DNA from: Mycobacterium botniense
Lineage (GTDB): Bacteria; Actinomycetota; Actinomycetes; Mycobacteriales; Mycobacteriaceae
NCBI RefSeq assembly: GCF_010723305.1
Contig: NZ_BLKW01000002.1
Span: forward strand, 1,364,001 to 1,428,000
Reading direction: 5' to 3'
Length of the DNA: 64,000 nt
Shown: one piece after another, positions 1 to 8,473 of the stretch
Position numbering within the stretch: position 1 is the first letter of the stretch
Layout: each line of letters opens with the position of its first letter
Made by a program: the position numbers and the translations under genes
Notes under the pieces: model-generated
Told to the model about the DNA's origin: nothing
Database searches by the model: none
Seen by the model: only the letters and a program-made list of their open reading frames with translations

Positions 1-1385
1 CCCGAGATCGTCAGGTCACCGGTGCTCAGTACGTCGGCGTGCACCCAGCGGGGCAGCGGATCGAGCACCGGCGCCGGACCGGACCAGGAGAAACGCCGCA
101 TGGTGCCGGCGGGCAATACGGCCACCAGCCCGGGCTGACGGTCGATTGCCGCGGCCACCGCGGCCCATCCCGGTGGGTAGCGCACCGGCTTAACCTGCCC
201 CCACACGCCGTAGGCCAGGTCCGGCAGAGTGAGGATGAGCGCAGCCGAGAGCGCTGCAGCGCTGACCGCCGGCCTCAACCCGCGCCGCAGTGTGACCACG
301 GCGCCCGCCCCGGCCAGCGCGTAGCCGGGCATTGCCAGCGCCACCCATTTCTGGCCGTCGCGGAGCACGCCCAGTCCGGGCGCGGCCTGCACCACCGCGC
401 TCAGCACGTCCATGCCGGGCCGGGTGGCCAGCGCCGCGGGTACCAACAGCGACACGGCCGCCAGCACCAACAGCCGCAGCGCTGCCGGGCGGCGCAGCAC
501 AGCCGGCAGGCCGATCCCGACCACGCCCACTAACGCCACCGCCCCGCCCACCGCGAAAAATGTTGTCCGCGAGGTCGGTACGGCCTCGGCGTTCCAGATC
601 CCACCCAGGTTGGCCAGGCTGCCCAGCGTGCCCAAGCCCGGCTCGGCGCGAGCGGCGAAAGCGGCAACCGCGGCTGCAGCCGACCAGTCTTGTGCGGGAG
701 CCGACGGTCCCAGCGCCGACGCGGTCAACCACGGCAGCGCCGCCACTACCGCGACAGCCAGCGCCGCGGCGGCGCACAACCAGCGCGGCTGACCACCGCC
801 GGGGACCGTCGCGCACAACAACGCCACGGCGGCAGCCAACATCAGCCCGGTCGGTGTCAACCCGGCCAAACCGATCCACAACGCCAGGCCGAAGAAAGGA
901 GCCCGGCCGGATCCGTCGGCTGACCGCAGTGCCAGCATTGTCGCCGCCGTCCAGGGCAGGCAGCCGTAGCCCAGCAGCAGGCTCCAATGTCCCTGCAGCA
1001 GCCGTTCTGCAACATAGGGATTCCAGATCGCAAGCGTGGCTGCGACGAACTGGCCGCCCATCCCAGCGTCAGGCACGACCCCGGCGGCCAGCCGCGTCGC
1101 GCCCCAGCCGGCCAGCCACAGCCCCAGCACGAGAAGTGCCTTGACCACGACACCGCCGTCGATCAGATGCGATGTCAGCGCCACCGCGAAGTCCTGAGGC
1201 GTCGCCCGCGGCGGCGCCATCAGCCCGAGGGCGCTATCGGAGAGATAGGAACGCGGCGTGGACACCGCATCACGCAACAGGAGATAACCTGGCCCGAGCG
1301 CAGGCGCCAGAACCAGCAGCGCAAGGCCCAGTGCGTATCCGGGCAACGCCGTGGCATGTGCCCATCGAGAGCAGAGCAGGCGCAT
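1..1385 (-). CDS. Rv0226c-type multi-spanning membrane protein (3' part missing)
   Basis: The reverse strand holds an open frame of about 461 codons from an ATG at 1385 that leaves the window at base 1 without a stop. The translation is a polytopic membrane protein: many hydrophobic Leu/Ala/Val segments, for example PGYALGLALLVLAPALGPGY near the N terminus, and a soluble-looking stretch (QVKPVRYPPGWAAVAAAIDRQ) near the edge. Its start lies 8 bases after the stop of the DUF3068 gene, so the two are probably one operon. Position and topology match the Rv0226c family, which has no established reaction; the large-loop, many-helix layout resembles GT-C glycosyltransferases, but I see no diagnostic motif and leave the function open. 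Confidence 0.8.
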   Translation of the reverse strand, partial: MRLLCSRWAHATALPGYALGLALLVLAPALGPGYLLLRDAVSTPRSYLSDSALGLMAPPRATPQDFAVALTSHLIDGGVVVKALLVLGLWLAGWGATRLAAGVVPDAGMGGQFVAATLAIWNPYVAERLLQGHWSLLLGYGCLPWTAATMLALRSADGSGRAPFFGLALWIGLAGLTPTGLMLAAAVALLCATVPGGGQPRWLCAAAALAVAVVAALPWLTASALGPSAPAQDWSAAAAVAAFAARAEPGLGTLGSLANLGGIWNAEAVPTSRTTFFAVGGAVALVGVVGIGLPAVLRRPAALRLLVLAAVSLLVPAALATRPGMDVLSAVVQAAPGLGVLRDGQKWVALAMPGYALAGAGAVVTLRRGLRPAVSAAALSAALILTLPDLAYGVWGQVKPVRYPPGWAAVAAAIDRQPGLVAVLPAGTMRRFSWSGPAPVLDPLPRWVHADVLSTGDLTIS

Positions 1386-1393
1386 GACGCCGG

Positions 1394-2680
1394 CTATGAC
1401 GGAGTGGGCGGACCAGGCTGAGGCGGGCCCGAACTGGGTGCACCCGGATGGGGCCGACTGGGACTTGGCGGACTGCGTTTGCGCGGGCCCTGATCCGGCG
1501 GCACGTCATGATGCAGTTCGGGCAGCTTCTCGGTCTGGGCCTCCGCGCCGGGGACGGGTTCCTCGGACGGCCCCCGGTACAAGCCGTAGTCGGTGCCATC
1601 CAGACCGGGGCTGAGCAGCGCGGCTTCGGTGCGCAGGCTAAACGATCCGAGCAGCACACCGCCGATCAGCGCGACCAGTCCGGCCGCGGTGAAGGTGATC
1701 GGCAAAACCCGCGACCACAGGGCCAACCGGTCACGCTCGTCGCGTGCGGCATTGACCTGGGATTCGACAGTGTCTTCGTTGGTGGTGACCTTGTAGTCGG
1801 CCACCGCCACCTCCGGCTTCAGCGGATCGCGGGCGAAGTAGTGGTTGGCGTGCACCTCTTCTTTGACGATGGTGCCGGACACCGGGTCTACCCAGAAGGT
1901 CCGCTGCGCGGCGTAGTAGCGGGTCATGGTGATCTTCTCGTCCGGGTCGTCGCCGCCGATCCCCCACATCGCTGCGGATGCGGTGACTTTGCCGTCCTCG
2001 TCGTGGGCGTACAGCGACGGATATTTGACCGGGTCGACCAGTTTGCCGTCGGCGTCGTAGCCGACGTTTTGACTGAAGCGGTAGGTGGTCAAGCCGTTGA
2101 CGTCGTCTTCGCCCTCGTAGTTGGCGTCGAAAGCCTTCTGCGCGATGGGATCGAAGTACGGGTAAGTCTTTTTCTGGGTGTGGAAGGGGAACCGATAGTC
2201 CAGCCCTTCGTGCGGCAGCGCGATGTTGGTGGGCGGATTCTCGTCGCCGACGGTGCGTGGCTTCTGCACGGCCCCGCCGGGGTGGGTTTCGTCGGACACC
2301 GCCATCGCCGTTTTACGGTTGAGCGTGACCGTGTCGACCATGGCCAGCAGCAGACCGGTGTCCTTCTGCTTATCGGTGCGCCGGACCGACGTTCCGACCT
2401 GCAGGGTGACGACATCGGCGTTGGCCGGGGATTCGACGGTGATCTGCTGTTGCGATACCAACGGCACATTTTTGTCGACGACGAAATGGTCGCTGGATAA
2501 CGAGGCGGGGTCGAGAGCGGTTCCGCTGCCGTCGCTGATCAGTGTGGTGTCGATGTCGAGCGGGATCTTGGTGATTTTGCTGGTGGTATAGGTCCACAGC
2601 AAGACTGCGGCGATGAGCAGGGCGGCCCCGAGTCCCATAATTCCGCACGCGGCGATCCGCAACATGACTGCTCGGTTCAC
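1394..2680 (-). CDS. DUF3068 (PorA-family) membrane protein, Rv0227c type
   Basis: The 428-residue protein has an N-terminal membrane anchor (CGIMGLGAALLIAAVLLWTY), a long extracytoplasmic domain and a second membrane segment near the C terminus (LPITFTAAGLVALIGGVLLG), followed by a Pro-rich cytoplasmic-looking tail. This is the DUF3068 architecture, an actinobacterial envelope family annotated in Pfam as PorA-like; the reaction or partner is not established. The start is set at GTG 2680 because AAGGAGGT lies 8 bases upstream. The same frame stays open to 2773, but that extension is charged and unlike a signal region. The gene is followed closely by the Rv0226c-type gene and diverges from the acyltransferase gene. 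Confidence 0.88.
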   Translation of the reverse strand: MNRAVMLRIAACGIMGLGAALLIAAVLLWTYTTSKITKIPLDIDTTLISDGSGTALDPASLSSDHFVVDKNVPLVSQQQITVESPANADVVTLQVGTSVRRTDKQKDTGLLLAMVDTVTLNRKTAMAVSDETHPGGAVQKPRTVGDENPPTNIALPHEGLDYRFPFHTQKKTYPYFDPIAQKAFDANYEGEDDVNGLTTYRFSQNVGYDADGKLVDPVKYPSLYAHDEDGKVTASAAMWGIGGDDPDEKITMTRYYAAQRTFWVDPVSGTIVKEEVHANHYFARDPLKPEVAVADYKVTTNEDTVESQVNAARDERDRLALWSRVLPITFTAAGLVALIGGVLLGSFSLRTEAALLSPGLDGTDYGLYRGPSEEPVPGAEAQTEKLPELHHDVPPDQGPRKRSPPSPSRPHPGAPSSGPPQPGPPTPS

Positions 2681-2872
2681 GTTGCCGTGACCTCCTTCTG
2701 GTCGGTGACCGCCCAGCTTCTCGTCGCGACCATGCGAGGTGGCAGCGAGGCGAAACCCGTTTGACCCTAACAAGCGAATTTAAGGCGACCGTTTACTGGA
2801 TCGAGTGCCGGTTTGGCAGCCAACCGCCGGACCCGTCACCATGCCTGCGGTGAGCTCTGTGGAGGTACCGGT

Positions 2873-4081
2873 TTGTCCGCTCGTAGCGCACGGCAGACTG
2901 TGGTCGTGACCGATGGCCCGCCGGTCGGGGGCGCCCGCGGCTTCCTGCCCGCAGTCGAAGGGATGCGCGCCTGCGCGGCCATCGGGGTGGTCGTTACCCA
3001 CGTCGCGTTTCAGACCGGCCATTCCACCGGTGTCACCGGCCGGCTGTTCGGGCGTTTCGACCTTGCTGTGGCGGTTTTCTTCACGTTGTCGGGATTTTTG
3101 TTATGGCGCGGGCACGCCGCGGCCGTCCGAGGCTTTGGTTCACGGCCGGCCACCGGCCGCTATGTGCGCTCGCGGGCGGTGCGCATCCTGCCGGCCTACG
3201 TGGTGGCCGTCATCGTGATCCTCAGCCTGCTGCCTGATGCTGACCACGCCAGCCTGACGGTGTGGCTGGCGAACCTGTCGCTCACCCAGATCTATGTCCC
3301 GCTCACCCTGACCGCCGGTCTGACGCAGATGTGGAGTCTGTGCGTCGAAGTCAGCTTCTATCTGGCATTACCTGTTCTTGCTTTGGCCGCGCGCCAGATT
3401 CCGGTGCATGCCCGGGTACCGGCGATCACCGCTGTCGCGGTCGCGAGCTGGGCCTGGGGCTGGGTCCCGTTCGGGTCGCCGTCCGGGCAGAACCCGCTGA
3501 CCTGGCCACCGGCGTTTTTCTCCTGGTTCGCCGCGGGGATGCTGCTGGCGGAGTGGACCTACAGCCCTGTCGGGTTCCCGCATCGCTTGGCGCGGCGGCG
3601 CGTGGTGATGGGTGGGGCCGCGGTGATCGCTTATCTGGTGGCGGCCTCCCCACTGGCGGGTCCTGCGGGTCTGGTGCCCAGCACCGCGACCCAGTTCGCG
3701 GTGAAAACGGCGATGGGCGCCGTGGTGGCGTTCGCCCTGGTCGCACCGTTGGTGCTGGAGCGGCCCGGGACCGGCCATCGGCTGCTGGCGTCGCCCGGCA
3801 TGGTGACGCTGGGGCGGTGGTCCTACGGTGTGTTCATCTGGCATTTGGCGGCACTGACGATGGTGTTCCCGGTGATCGGGCGATTCGCGTTCAGTGGTGG
3901 CATGCCTATCGTTTTCGCGTTGACGCTGGTCTTCAGTATCGCAATCGCTGCGGTCAGCTATGCCCTTGTCGAGTCGCCATGCCGGGAAGCGTTGCGCCGC
4001 TGGGAGTTCCGCAGACACCAGTCAATGTCTGCACCAGAGGCGGACGCCAGAGAGGCGCAAGAGAACGCCATTGCGCCGTGA
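2873..4081 (+). CDS. Acyltransferase-3 family membrane O-acyltransferase, Rv0228 type
   Basis: The protein of about 402 residues has roughly ten membrane helices and acyltransferase-3 signatures: the N-terminal EGMRACAAIGVVVTHVAF with the conserved His, FTLSGFLLWRG, and SLCVEVSFYLALPVL with the conserved Glu. Such enzymes move acyl groups onto sugars or lipids across the membrane. The corynebacterial member at this locus has been described as the trehalose-mycolate acetyltransferase TmaT; applying that here is inference. I chose TTG 2873 because GGAGG sits 7 bases upstream. ATG 2813 and GTG 2900 are in frame and possible. It diverges from the DUF3068 gene, so both may serve envelope lipid assembly. 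Confidence 0.85.
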   Translation: MSARSARQTVVVTDGPPVGGARGFLPAVEGMRACAAIGVVVTHVAFQTGHSTGVTGRLFGRFDLAVAVFFTLSGFLLWRGHAAAVRGFGSRPATGRYVRSRAVRILPAYVVAVIVILSLLPDADHASLTVWLANLSLTQIYVPLTLTAGLTQMWSLCVEVSFYLALPVLALAARQIPVHARVPAITAVAVASWAWGWVPFGSPSGQNPLTWPPAFFSWFAAGMLLAEWTYSPVGFPHRLARRRVVMGGAAVIAYLVAASPLAGPAGLVPSTATQFAVKTAMGAVVAFALVAPLVLERPGTGHRLLASPGMVTLGRWSYGVFIWHLAALTMVFPVIGRFAFSGGMPIVFALTLVFSIAIAAVSYALVESPCREALRRWEFRRHQSMSAPEADAREAQENAIAP

Positions 4082-4100
4082 GGGCGCTGACTTTGGCCGC

Positions 4101-5081
4101 TCACGTGTAGGCGCCCTGGCGTTCGAAAATGCGCCGCGGGTTGTCGACGAGCATGGTGTGGAGCTGATCGTCGGTGACCCCGCGCTCTTTGAGTGCGGGG
4201 ATGACGTCATTGTGGATGTGCAGGTAATGCCAATTGGGCGCCGCCACCGGCAGCAGTTCCTCGGGCAGCGCGTCGAAATAGCAGTTCGCATCGTGGGAAA
4301 GCACCATCTTGTCGGCATGCCCCCGCTCGCACATCCGGGCCACCGTGTTGACCCGGTCCTCGAACGGAAGGATCACGTCAATACCGAACCGGTCCATGCC
4401 GATGTAGGAGCCGTTGGCGATGAGTTCTTCGAGGTAGTCGAGATCGGTGGTGTCGCCGGAATGCCCGATGATCACTCGGGACAGGTCAACACCCTCCTCG
4501 GCGAAAATCCGTTGTTGGTCCAGGCCGCGCCGCAGACCGGCGTGAGTGTGCGTGGAGATGGGCACGCCGGTGCGCTTGTGGGCTTGCGCGACCGCGCGCA
4601 GCACCCGCTCCACACCGGCGGTGACACCGGGTTCGTCGGTGGCGCACTTGAGGATCGCTGCCCTGATGCCGGTGTCGGCGATGCCTTGCTCGATATCGCG
4701 CACGAACATGTCGGTCATGATCTCCGGGCCATCGAGCTGGGTTCCCGGTCCGGTGTAGTGGAAGCGAAACGGCACGTCGTTGTAGGTGTACAACCCGGTG
4801 GCGACGATGATGTTCAACTCCGTGGCCTGTGCGATCCGGGCGATGCGCGGAATATAGCGGCCCAGTCCGATCACGGTCAGGTCGACGATGGTGTCCACTC
4901 CGCGGGCCTTGAGCTCGTTGAGCCGTTTGATGGCGTCGGCTTCGCGCTTGGCCTCATCACCCCACTCTTCTGGATAGTTCTGCATGATCTCGGTGGTCAT
5001 GATGAACACGTGCTCATGCATGAGAGTGACACCGAGGTCGGCGGTATCGATCGGTCCCCGTGCGGTATTTACCTGTGACAC
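4101..5081 (-). CDS. php: Phosphotriesterase-like lactonase
   Basis: This 326-residue amidohydrolase-fold enzyme of the phosphotriesterase/lactonase family has the binuclear metal ligands in order: HxH (H22, H24), the Lys expected to be carboxylated (AAILKCATDE), and His in ISTHTHAG and VIIGHSGD, with the late Asp in SHDANCYF. Family members hydrolyse lactones including acyl-homoserine lactones, with weak phosphotriesterase activity. GTG 5081 gives the same length, 326, that I recall for M. tuberculosis Php (Rv0230c); the frame is open further upstream but that part lacks similarity to the family. It diverges from the TetR gene across about 196 bases that contain a palindromic operator candidate. 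Confidence 0.93.
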   Translation of the reverse strand: MSQVNTARGPIDTADLGVTLMHEHVFIMTTEIMQNYPEEWGDEAKREADAIKRLNELKARGVDTIVDLTVIGLGRYIPRIARIAQATELNIIVATGLYTYNDVPFRFHYTGPGTQLDGPEIMTDMFVRDIEQGIADTGIRAAILKCATDEPGVTAGVERVLRAVAQAHKRTGVPISTHTHAGLRRGLDQQRIFAEEGVDLSRVIIGHSGDTTDLDYLEELIANGSYIGMDRFGIDVILPFEDRVNTVARMCERGHADKMVLSHDANCYFDALPEELLPVAAPNWHYLHIHNDVIPALKERGVTDDQLHTMLVDNPRRIFERQGAYT

Positions 5082-5245
5082 GCAGCCGATGCTAGGACGC
5101 TCGCGGGTCCGCGTCGGCGGAATGCCGAAGCCGGCTGAATTGGTTAGCGTGGCGCGCCCGGTGCCGGGGACCCGCATGCCCAGCCGTTTCGGCGGCGTAT
5201 CGCCGGCCCGGCAAAACCTTGAAGAGTGAATTGACTCACACTAGG

Positions 5246-5260
5246 ATGACCAGTGGTCAT
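5246..5260. promoter_or_regulatory. Perfect palindrome, candidate TetR operator
   Basis: ATGACCA-G-TGGTCAT is a perfect 7+1+7 inverted repeat 18 bases before the TetR start codon and within the php/TetR divergent region. TetR repressors commonly bind such sites beside their own gene. Autoregulation, and possible control of php, are inferred. Confidence 0.55.
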
Positions 5261-5277
5261 CGACGAGGAGGTCGTGG

Positions 5278-5973
5278 ATGCCGACGGTGACGTGGGCCCG
5301 GATCAACCCGGCCCGTCGGGCAGCGGTGGTGGAAGCCGCGGAGGCCGAATTCGCGGCGCACGGGTTCTCCCGCGGCAGCCTGAACGTGATCGCCCGGCGC
5401 GCCGGCGTGGCCAAAGGCAGCCTGTTTCAGTACTTCGCGGACAAGCGTGACCTCTACGCGTTCATTGCTGATATCGCCAGCCAGCGGGTGCGCGGTCACA
5501 TGGAGGCGCGCATCCGTGAACTCGACCCGAGCAGGCCGTTCTTCGAATTTCTCACCGACCTGCTCGACGCCTGGGTCGCCTATTTCGCCGACCATCCACG
5601 GGAACGCTCACTTCATGCCGCAGCGAGTTTGGAGGTCGACACCGAGGCCCGCATCAGTGTGCGAACTGTGATCCACCGTCATTACCTGGAGGTGTTGCGG
5701 CCGCTGGTGCGCGATGCGCACGTACGGGGCGACCTGCGGCAGGATTGCGACACCGACGCCTTGCTGTCGTTGCTGCTGTTGATCTTTCCGCATTTAGCGC
5801 TGGCTCCCTATGTGCGCGGTATGGACCCGATCCTCGGGCTCGATGAACCCACACCCGAGCAACCGGCGCTGGCCGTGCGCAGGCTTGTCGCCGTGCTGGC
5901 GGCCGCTTTTGCCGCGGTGCCGAGCACGAGCGGTCCCCCCGCCCACCGGTACGACCTGAAGGAGGTCACATGA
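5278..5973 (+). CDS. TetR-family regulator, Rv0232 type
   Basis: The 231-residue protein carries an N-terminal TetR helix-turn-helix (about residues 10-55: [17 protein letters not shown], then [20 protein letters not shown]) and a variable helical ligand-binding domain. GAGGAGG lies just upstream of ATG 5278. Its stop overlaps the start of the R2-like oxidase gene by 4 bases (ATGA), so the two are co-translated and the regulator probably controls the oxidase. A perfect palindrome at 5246-5260 is the likely binding site. The ligand is unknown. Confidence 0.92.
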   Translation: MPTVTWARINPARRAAVVEAAEAEFAAHGFSRGSLNVIARRAGVAKGSLFQYFADKRDLYAFIADIASQRVRGHMEARIRELDPSRPFFEFLTDLLDAWVAYFADHPRERSLHAAASLEVDTEARISVRTVIHRHYLEVLRPLVRDAHVRGDLRQDCDTDALLSLLLLIFPHLALAPYVRGMDPILGLDEPTPEQPALAVRRLVAVLAAAFAAVPSTSGPPAHRYDLKEVT

Positions 5974-6911
5974 CACGGACACGTTACGGCTCGCTCGGCG
6001 CGGATGGGCTTAACTGGGACAGCTTGCCGCTGAAGCTGTTCGCGGGTGGTAACGCGAAATTCTGGAATCCGGCCGATATCGATTTTTCCCGGGACGGCGA
6101 GGACTGGCAGATGCTCTCCGACCGGGAACGCGATTACGCCACCCGGCTGTGCGCGGAGTTCATCGCCGGCGAAGAAGCGGTCACCCAGGACATCCAGCCG
6201 TTCATGGCTGCTATGCGCGCGGAAGGCCGGCTGGGTGACGAGATGTACTTGACCCAGTTCGCTTTTGAGGAGGCCAAACACGTGCAGGTGTTCCGCTTGT
6301 GGCTGGACGCGGTCGGGGCCGATGACGACTTGCACAGCTATCTCGAGGAACTTCCGGCATACCGGCGAATGTTCAACGACGAATTACCCGAGTCGCTCGA
6401 GGCGCTGTTGACCGATCCGTCGCCCGTTGCCCAGGTTCGCGCGTCGGTGACCTACAACCACGTCGTCGAAGGAATGTTGGCGTTGACGGGATACTATGCC
6501 TGGCACAAAATCTGTGTGGAGCGCGGTATCCTGCCCGGGATGCAGGAGCTGGTCCGGCGCATCGGTGATGATGAGCGGCGACACATGGCGTGGGGCACCT
6601 TCACGTGCCGTCGCCACGTCGCCGCCGACGATGCCAACTGGACGGTGTTCGAAATGCGGATGAACGAGCTGATCCCGCTGGCACAGCGCCTCATTGAAGA
6701 GGGGTTTGCGCTCTACGGCGATGACATGCCGTTCGGTTTGTCGGTTGACGAGTTCACGGCCTACGCCACCGACAAGGGGATGCGACGCTTCGGGACGATC
6801 AGCAGCGCCCGCGGGCGCCCGGTCGGTGAGATCGACCTCGACTACTCACCGTTGCAGCTGGAGGACACCTTCGCCGTCGAGGACCAACGGACGTTGGCCG
6901 CCTCGGCGTAG
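5970..6911 (+). CDS. R2-like ligand-binding oxidase (R2lox), Rv0233 type
   Basis: The 313-residue ferritin-like protein has all R2lox hallmarks at the same positions as the M. tuberculosis protein: metal ligands E68, E101, H104, E167, E202 and H205, and the V71/Y162 pair that forms the Tyr-Val ether crosslink. This family assembles a Mn/Fe cofactor, binds a long-chain fatty-acid ligand and is not a true ribonucleotide reductase subunit, despite the old name nrdB. The natural substrate is unknown. AAGGAGGT lies inside the end of the TetR gene just before ATG 5970. Overlap with that gene indicates co-expression. Confidence 0.94.
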   Translation: MTRTRYGSLGADGLNWDSLPLKLFAGGNAKFWNPADIDFSRDGEDWQMLSDRERDYATRLCAEFIAGEEAVTQDIQPFMAAMRAEGRLGDEMYLTQFAFEEAKHVQVFRLWLDAVGADDDLHSYLEELPAYRRMFNDELPESLEALLTDPSPVAQVRASVTYNHVVEGMLALTGYYAWHKICVERGILPGMQELVRRIGDDERRHMAWGTFTCRRHVAADDANWTVFEMRMNELIPLAQRLIEEGFALYGDDMPFGLSVDEFTAYATDKGMRRFGTISSARGRPVGEIDLDYSPLQLEDTFAVEDQRTLAASA

Positions 6912-6987
6912 TGCCGACCTATAGCCGCACCGGCTCTGGGCCTCGGTCAAAGGATCCGAGAAAAAAAAGGGAGCGTTTCTCGGCGGG

Positions 6988-8367
6988 TCAGTCCCGGCCC
7001 ATCCATACCGTCTTGACGTTGCAGAACGCGCGGATCCCGTGCGCCGAGAGCTCGCGGCCGTAGCCGGAACGTTTGACACCGCCGAACGGCAGTTCGGGGT
7101 AGGACACCGTCATTCCGTTGATGAAGACCTGACCCGCCTCGATCTCATCGATGAAACGCTGTTGTTCGGCCGTGTCGGTAGTCCAGGCGTTGGAACCCAG
7201 CCCGAAAGAGGTGGCGTTGGCGATCTCGATTGCTTCGTCGATGTCGCTGGCCCGGTACACCGCCGCCACCGGACCGAACACCTCTTCGCAAAATATCGGC
7301 ATATCGGGGCTGATATCGGTGATCACCGTTGGCGGGTAGAACCATCCGGGACGGTCCAGGCGTTTACCGCCGCAGCGGATCACCGCACCGGCCGCGGCCG
7401 CTTGGTCGACCAAGTGCTCGACCTCAGCTCGGCCCTGTTCGGTGGCCAGCGGGCCCACATCGGTATCGGGGTCAGTCGGGTCGCCGACGCGCAGTGCGGC
7501 CATCTTTTCGACGAACTTGTCCACGAACTCGTCGTAGATGTCGCGGTGTGCGATGAATCGCTTTGCTGCGATGCAGGATTGGCCGTTGTTTTGCACCCGG
7601 GCGGTGACCGCCGTATTCACCGCGGCTTCCAGGTCCGCCGACGGCATCACGATGAACGGGTCGCTGCCGCCGAGCTCGAGCACGGTCGGCTTGACTTCGT
7701 CGCCAGCGATGGCGGCGACTGACCGGCCGGCCGGTTCGCTGCCCGTCAGCGTGGCGGCGGCCACGCGGCGGTCGCGCAGGATGTCTTCCACCGCCGTCGA
7801 TGGCACCAGCAAAGCGGTAAAACAGTCTGGCGGGAAACCGCCCCGGGTGATCACGTCAGCGAGGTACAGCGCGCACTGCGGCACGTTGGAGGCGTGTTTG
7901 AGCAGGCCGACGTTACCGGCCATCAGCGCCGGAGCAGCAAACCGGACCGCCTGCCAAAGCGGGAAGTTCCACGGCATGACGGCGAGCACGACCCCGAGTG
8001 GCTGGTAGCGGGCGTACGCTTTGGCCGCACCCACCGCGGCGGCGTCCGCGGGTTCGTCGGCCAACAGCGCTTCAGCGTGATCGGCATAATATCGAAAACC
8101 CTTGGCGCACTTAAGAACCTCAGCCTTTGCTGATGTCAGCGTCTTACCCATCTCCAGGGTTATCATCGCCGCGGTCTGCTCCGCTTCGGCCTCCAGCAGC
8201 GCTGCGGTGGCATGCGCCCACTGCGCGCGCTGCGCGAAGCTGGTGCGCCGGTAGTCGGCGAAGCGCTGATAGGCATGGGCTATCGCGGAATCAATTTCCC
8301 CGGAAGTTGCCGGTGCGAAGGTCTTGACCGTTTCCCCGGTGGCCGGGTTGATCGTGGCGATCGGCAT
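6988..8367 (-). CDS. gabD1: NADP-dependent succinate-semialdehyde dehydrogenase
   Basis: This 459-residue aldehyde dehydrogenase has the catalytic Glu231 (LELGGSDPF) and nucleophile Cys265 ([12 protein letters not shown]), the cofactor-binding stretch [20 protein letters not shown] and a full-length ALDH domain. It corresponds to Rv0234c (GabD1), which oxidises succinic semialdehyde to succinate, linking GABA or 2-oxoglutarate breakdown to the TCA cycle. It starts at ATG 8367 and diverges from the ThDP-enzyme gene across 106 bases. The preceding R2lox gene converges on it. Confidence 0.93.
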   Translation of the reverse strand: MPIATINPATGETVKTFAPATSGEIDSAIAHAYQRFADYRRTSFAQRAQWAHATAALLEAEAEQTAAMITLEMGKTLTSAKAEVLKCAKGFRYYADHAEALLADEPADAAAVGAAKAYARYQPLGVVLAVMPWNFPLWQAVRFAAPALMAGNVGLLKHASNVPQCALYLADVITRGGFPPDCFTALLVPSTAVEDILRDRRVAAATLTGSEPAGRSVAAIAGDEVKPTVLELGGSDPFIVMPSADLEAAVNTAVTARVQNNGQSCIAAKRFIAHRDIYDEFVDKFVEKMAALRVGDPTDPDTDVGPLATEQGRAEVEHLVDQAAAAGAVIRCGGKRLDRPGWFYPPTVITDISPDMPIFCEEVFGPVAAVYRASDIDEAIEIANATSFGLGSNAWTTDTAEQQRFIDEIEAGQVFINGMTVSYPELPFGGVKRSGYGRELSAHGIRAFCNVKTVWMGRD

Positions 8368-8473
8368 GCTGACATCCTTCGGTGAGTGGTTTAAGAATCA
8401 CGATCGCTAACCAGCGTGCCACTATCGTGGCCTGAGTAAACAGATCTGGGCACAATTTGAGACGGAGGTGCTG

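Noticed and set aside
190..1659. Open frames on both strands (190-987 minus, 332-1144 plus, 857-1153 minus, 1270-1659 minus)
   Set aside because: They are Arg/Gly/Pro-rich shadows of the Rv0226c-type gene, which lacks a stop in the window because it runs off the left edge.
1448..2500. Plus-strand open frame of 350 codons opposite the DUF3068 gene
   Set aside because: Antisense shadow; the minus frame has a membrane anchor, a ribosome site and family features.
3960..5078. Plus-strand open frame of 372 codons opposite php
   Set aside because: Antisense of php, which has a complete metal-ligand set.
8399..8429. CACGAT...ATCGTG repeat between gabD1 and the ThDP gene
   Set aside because: Only 6-base arms 19 bases apart; too weak to call an operator.
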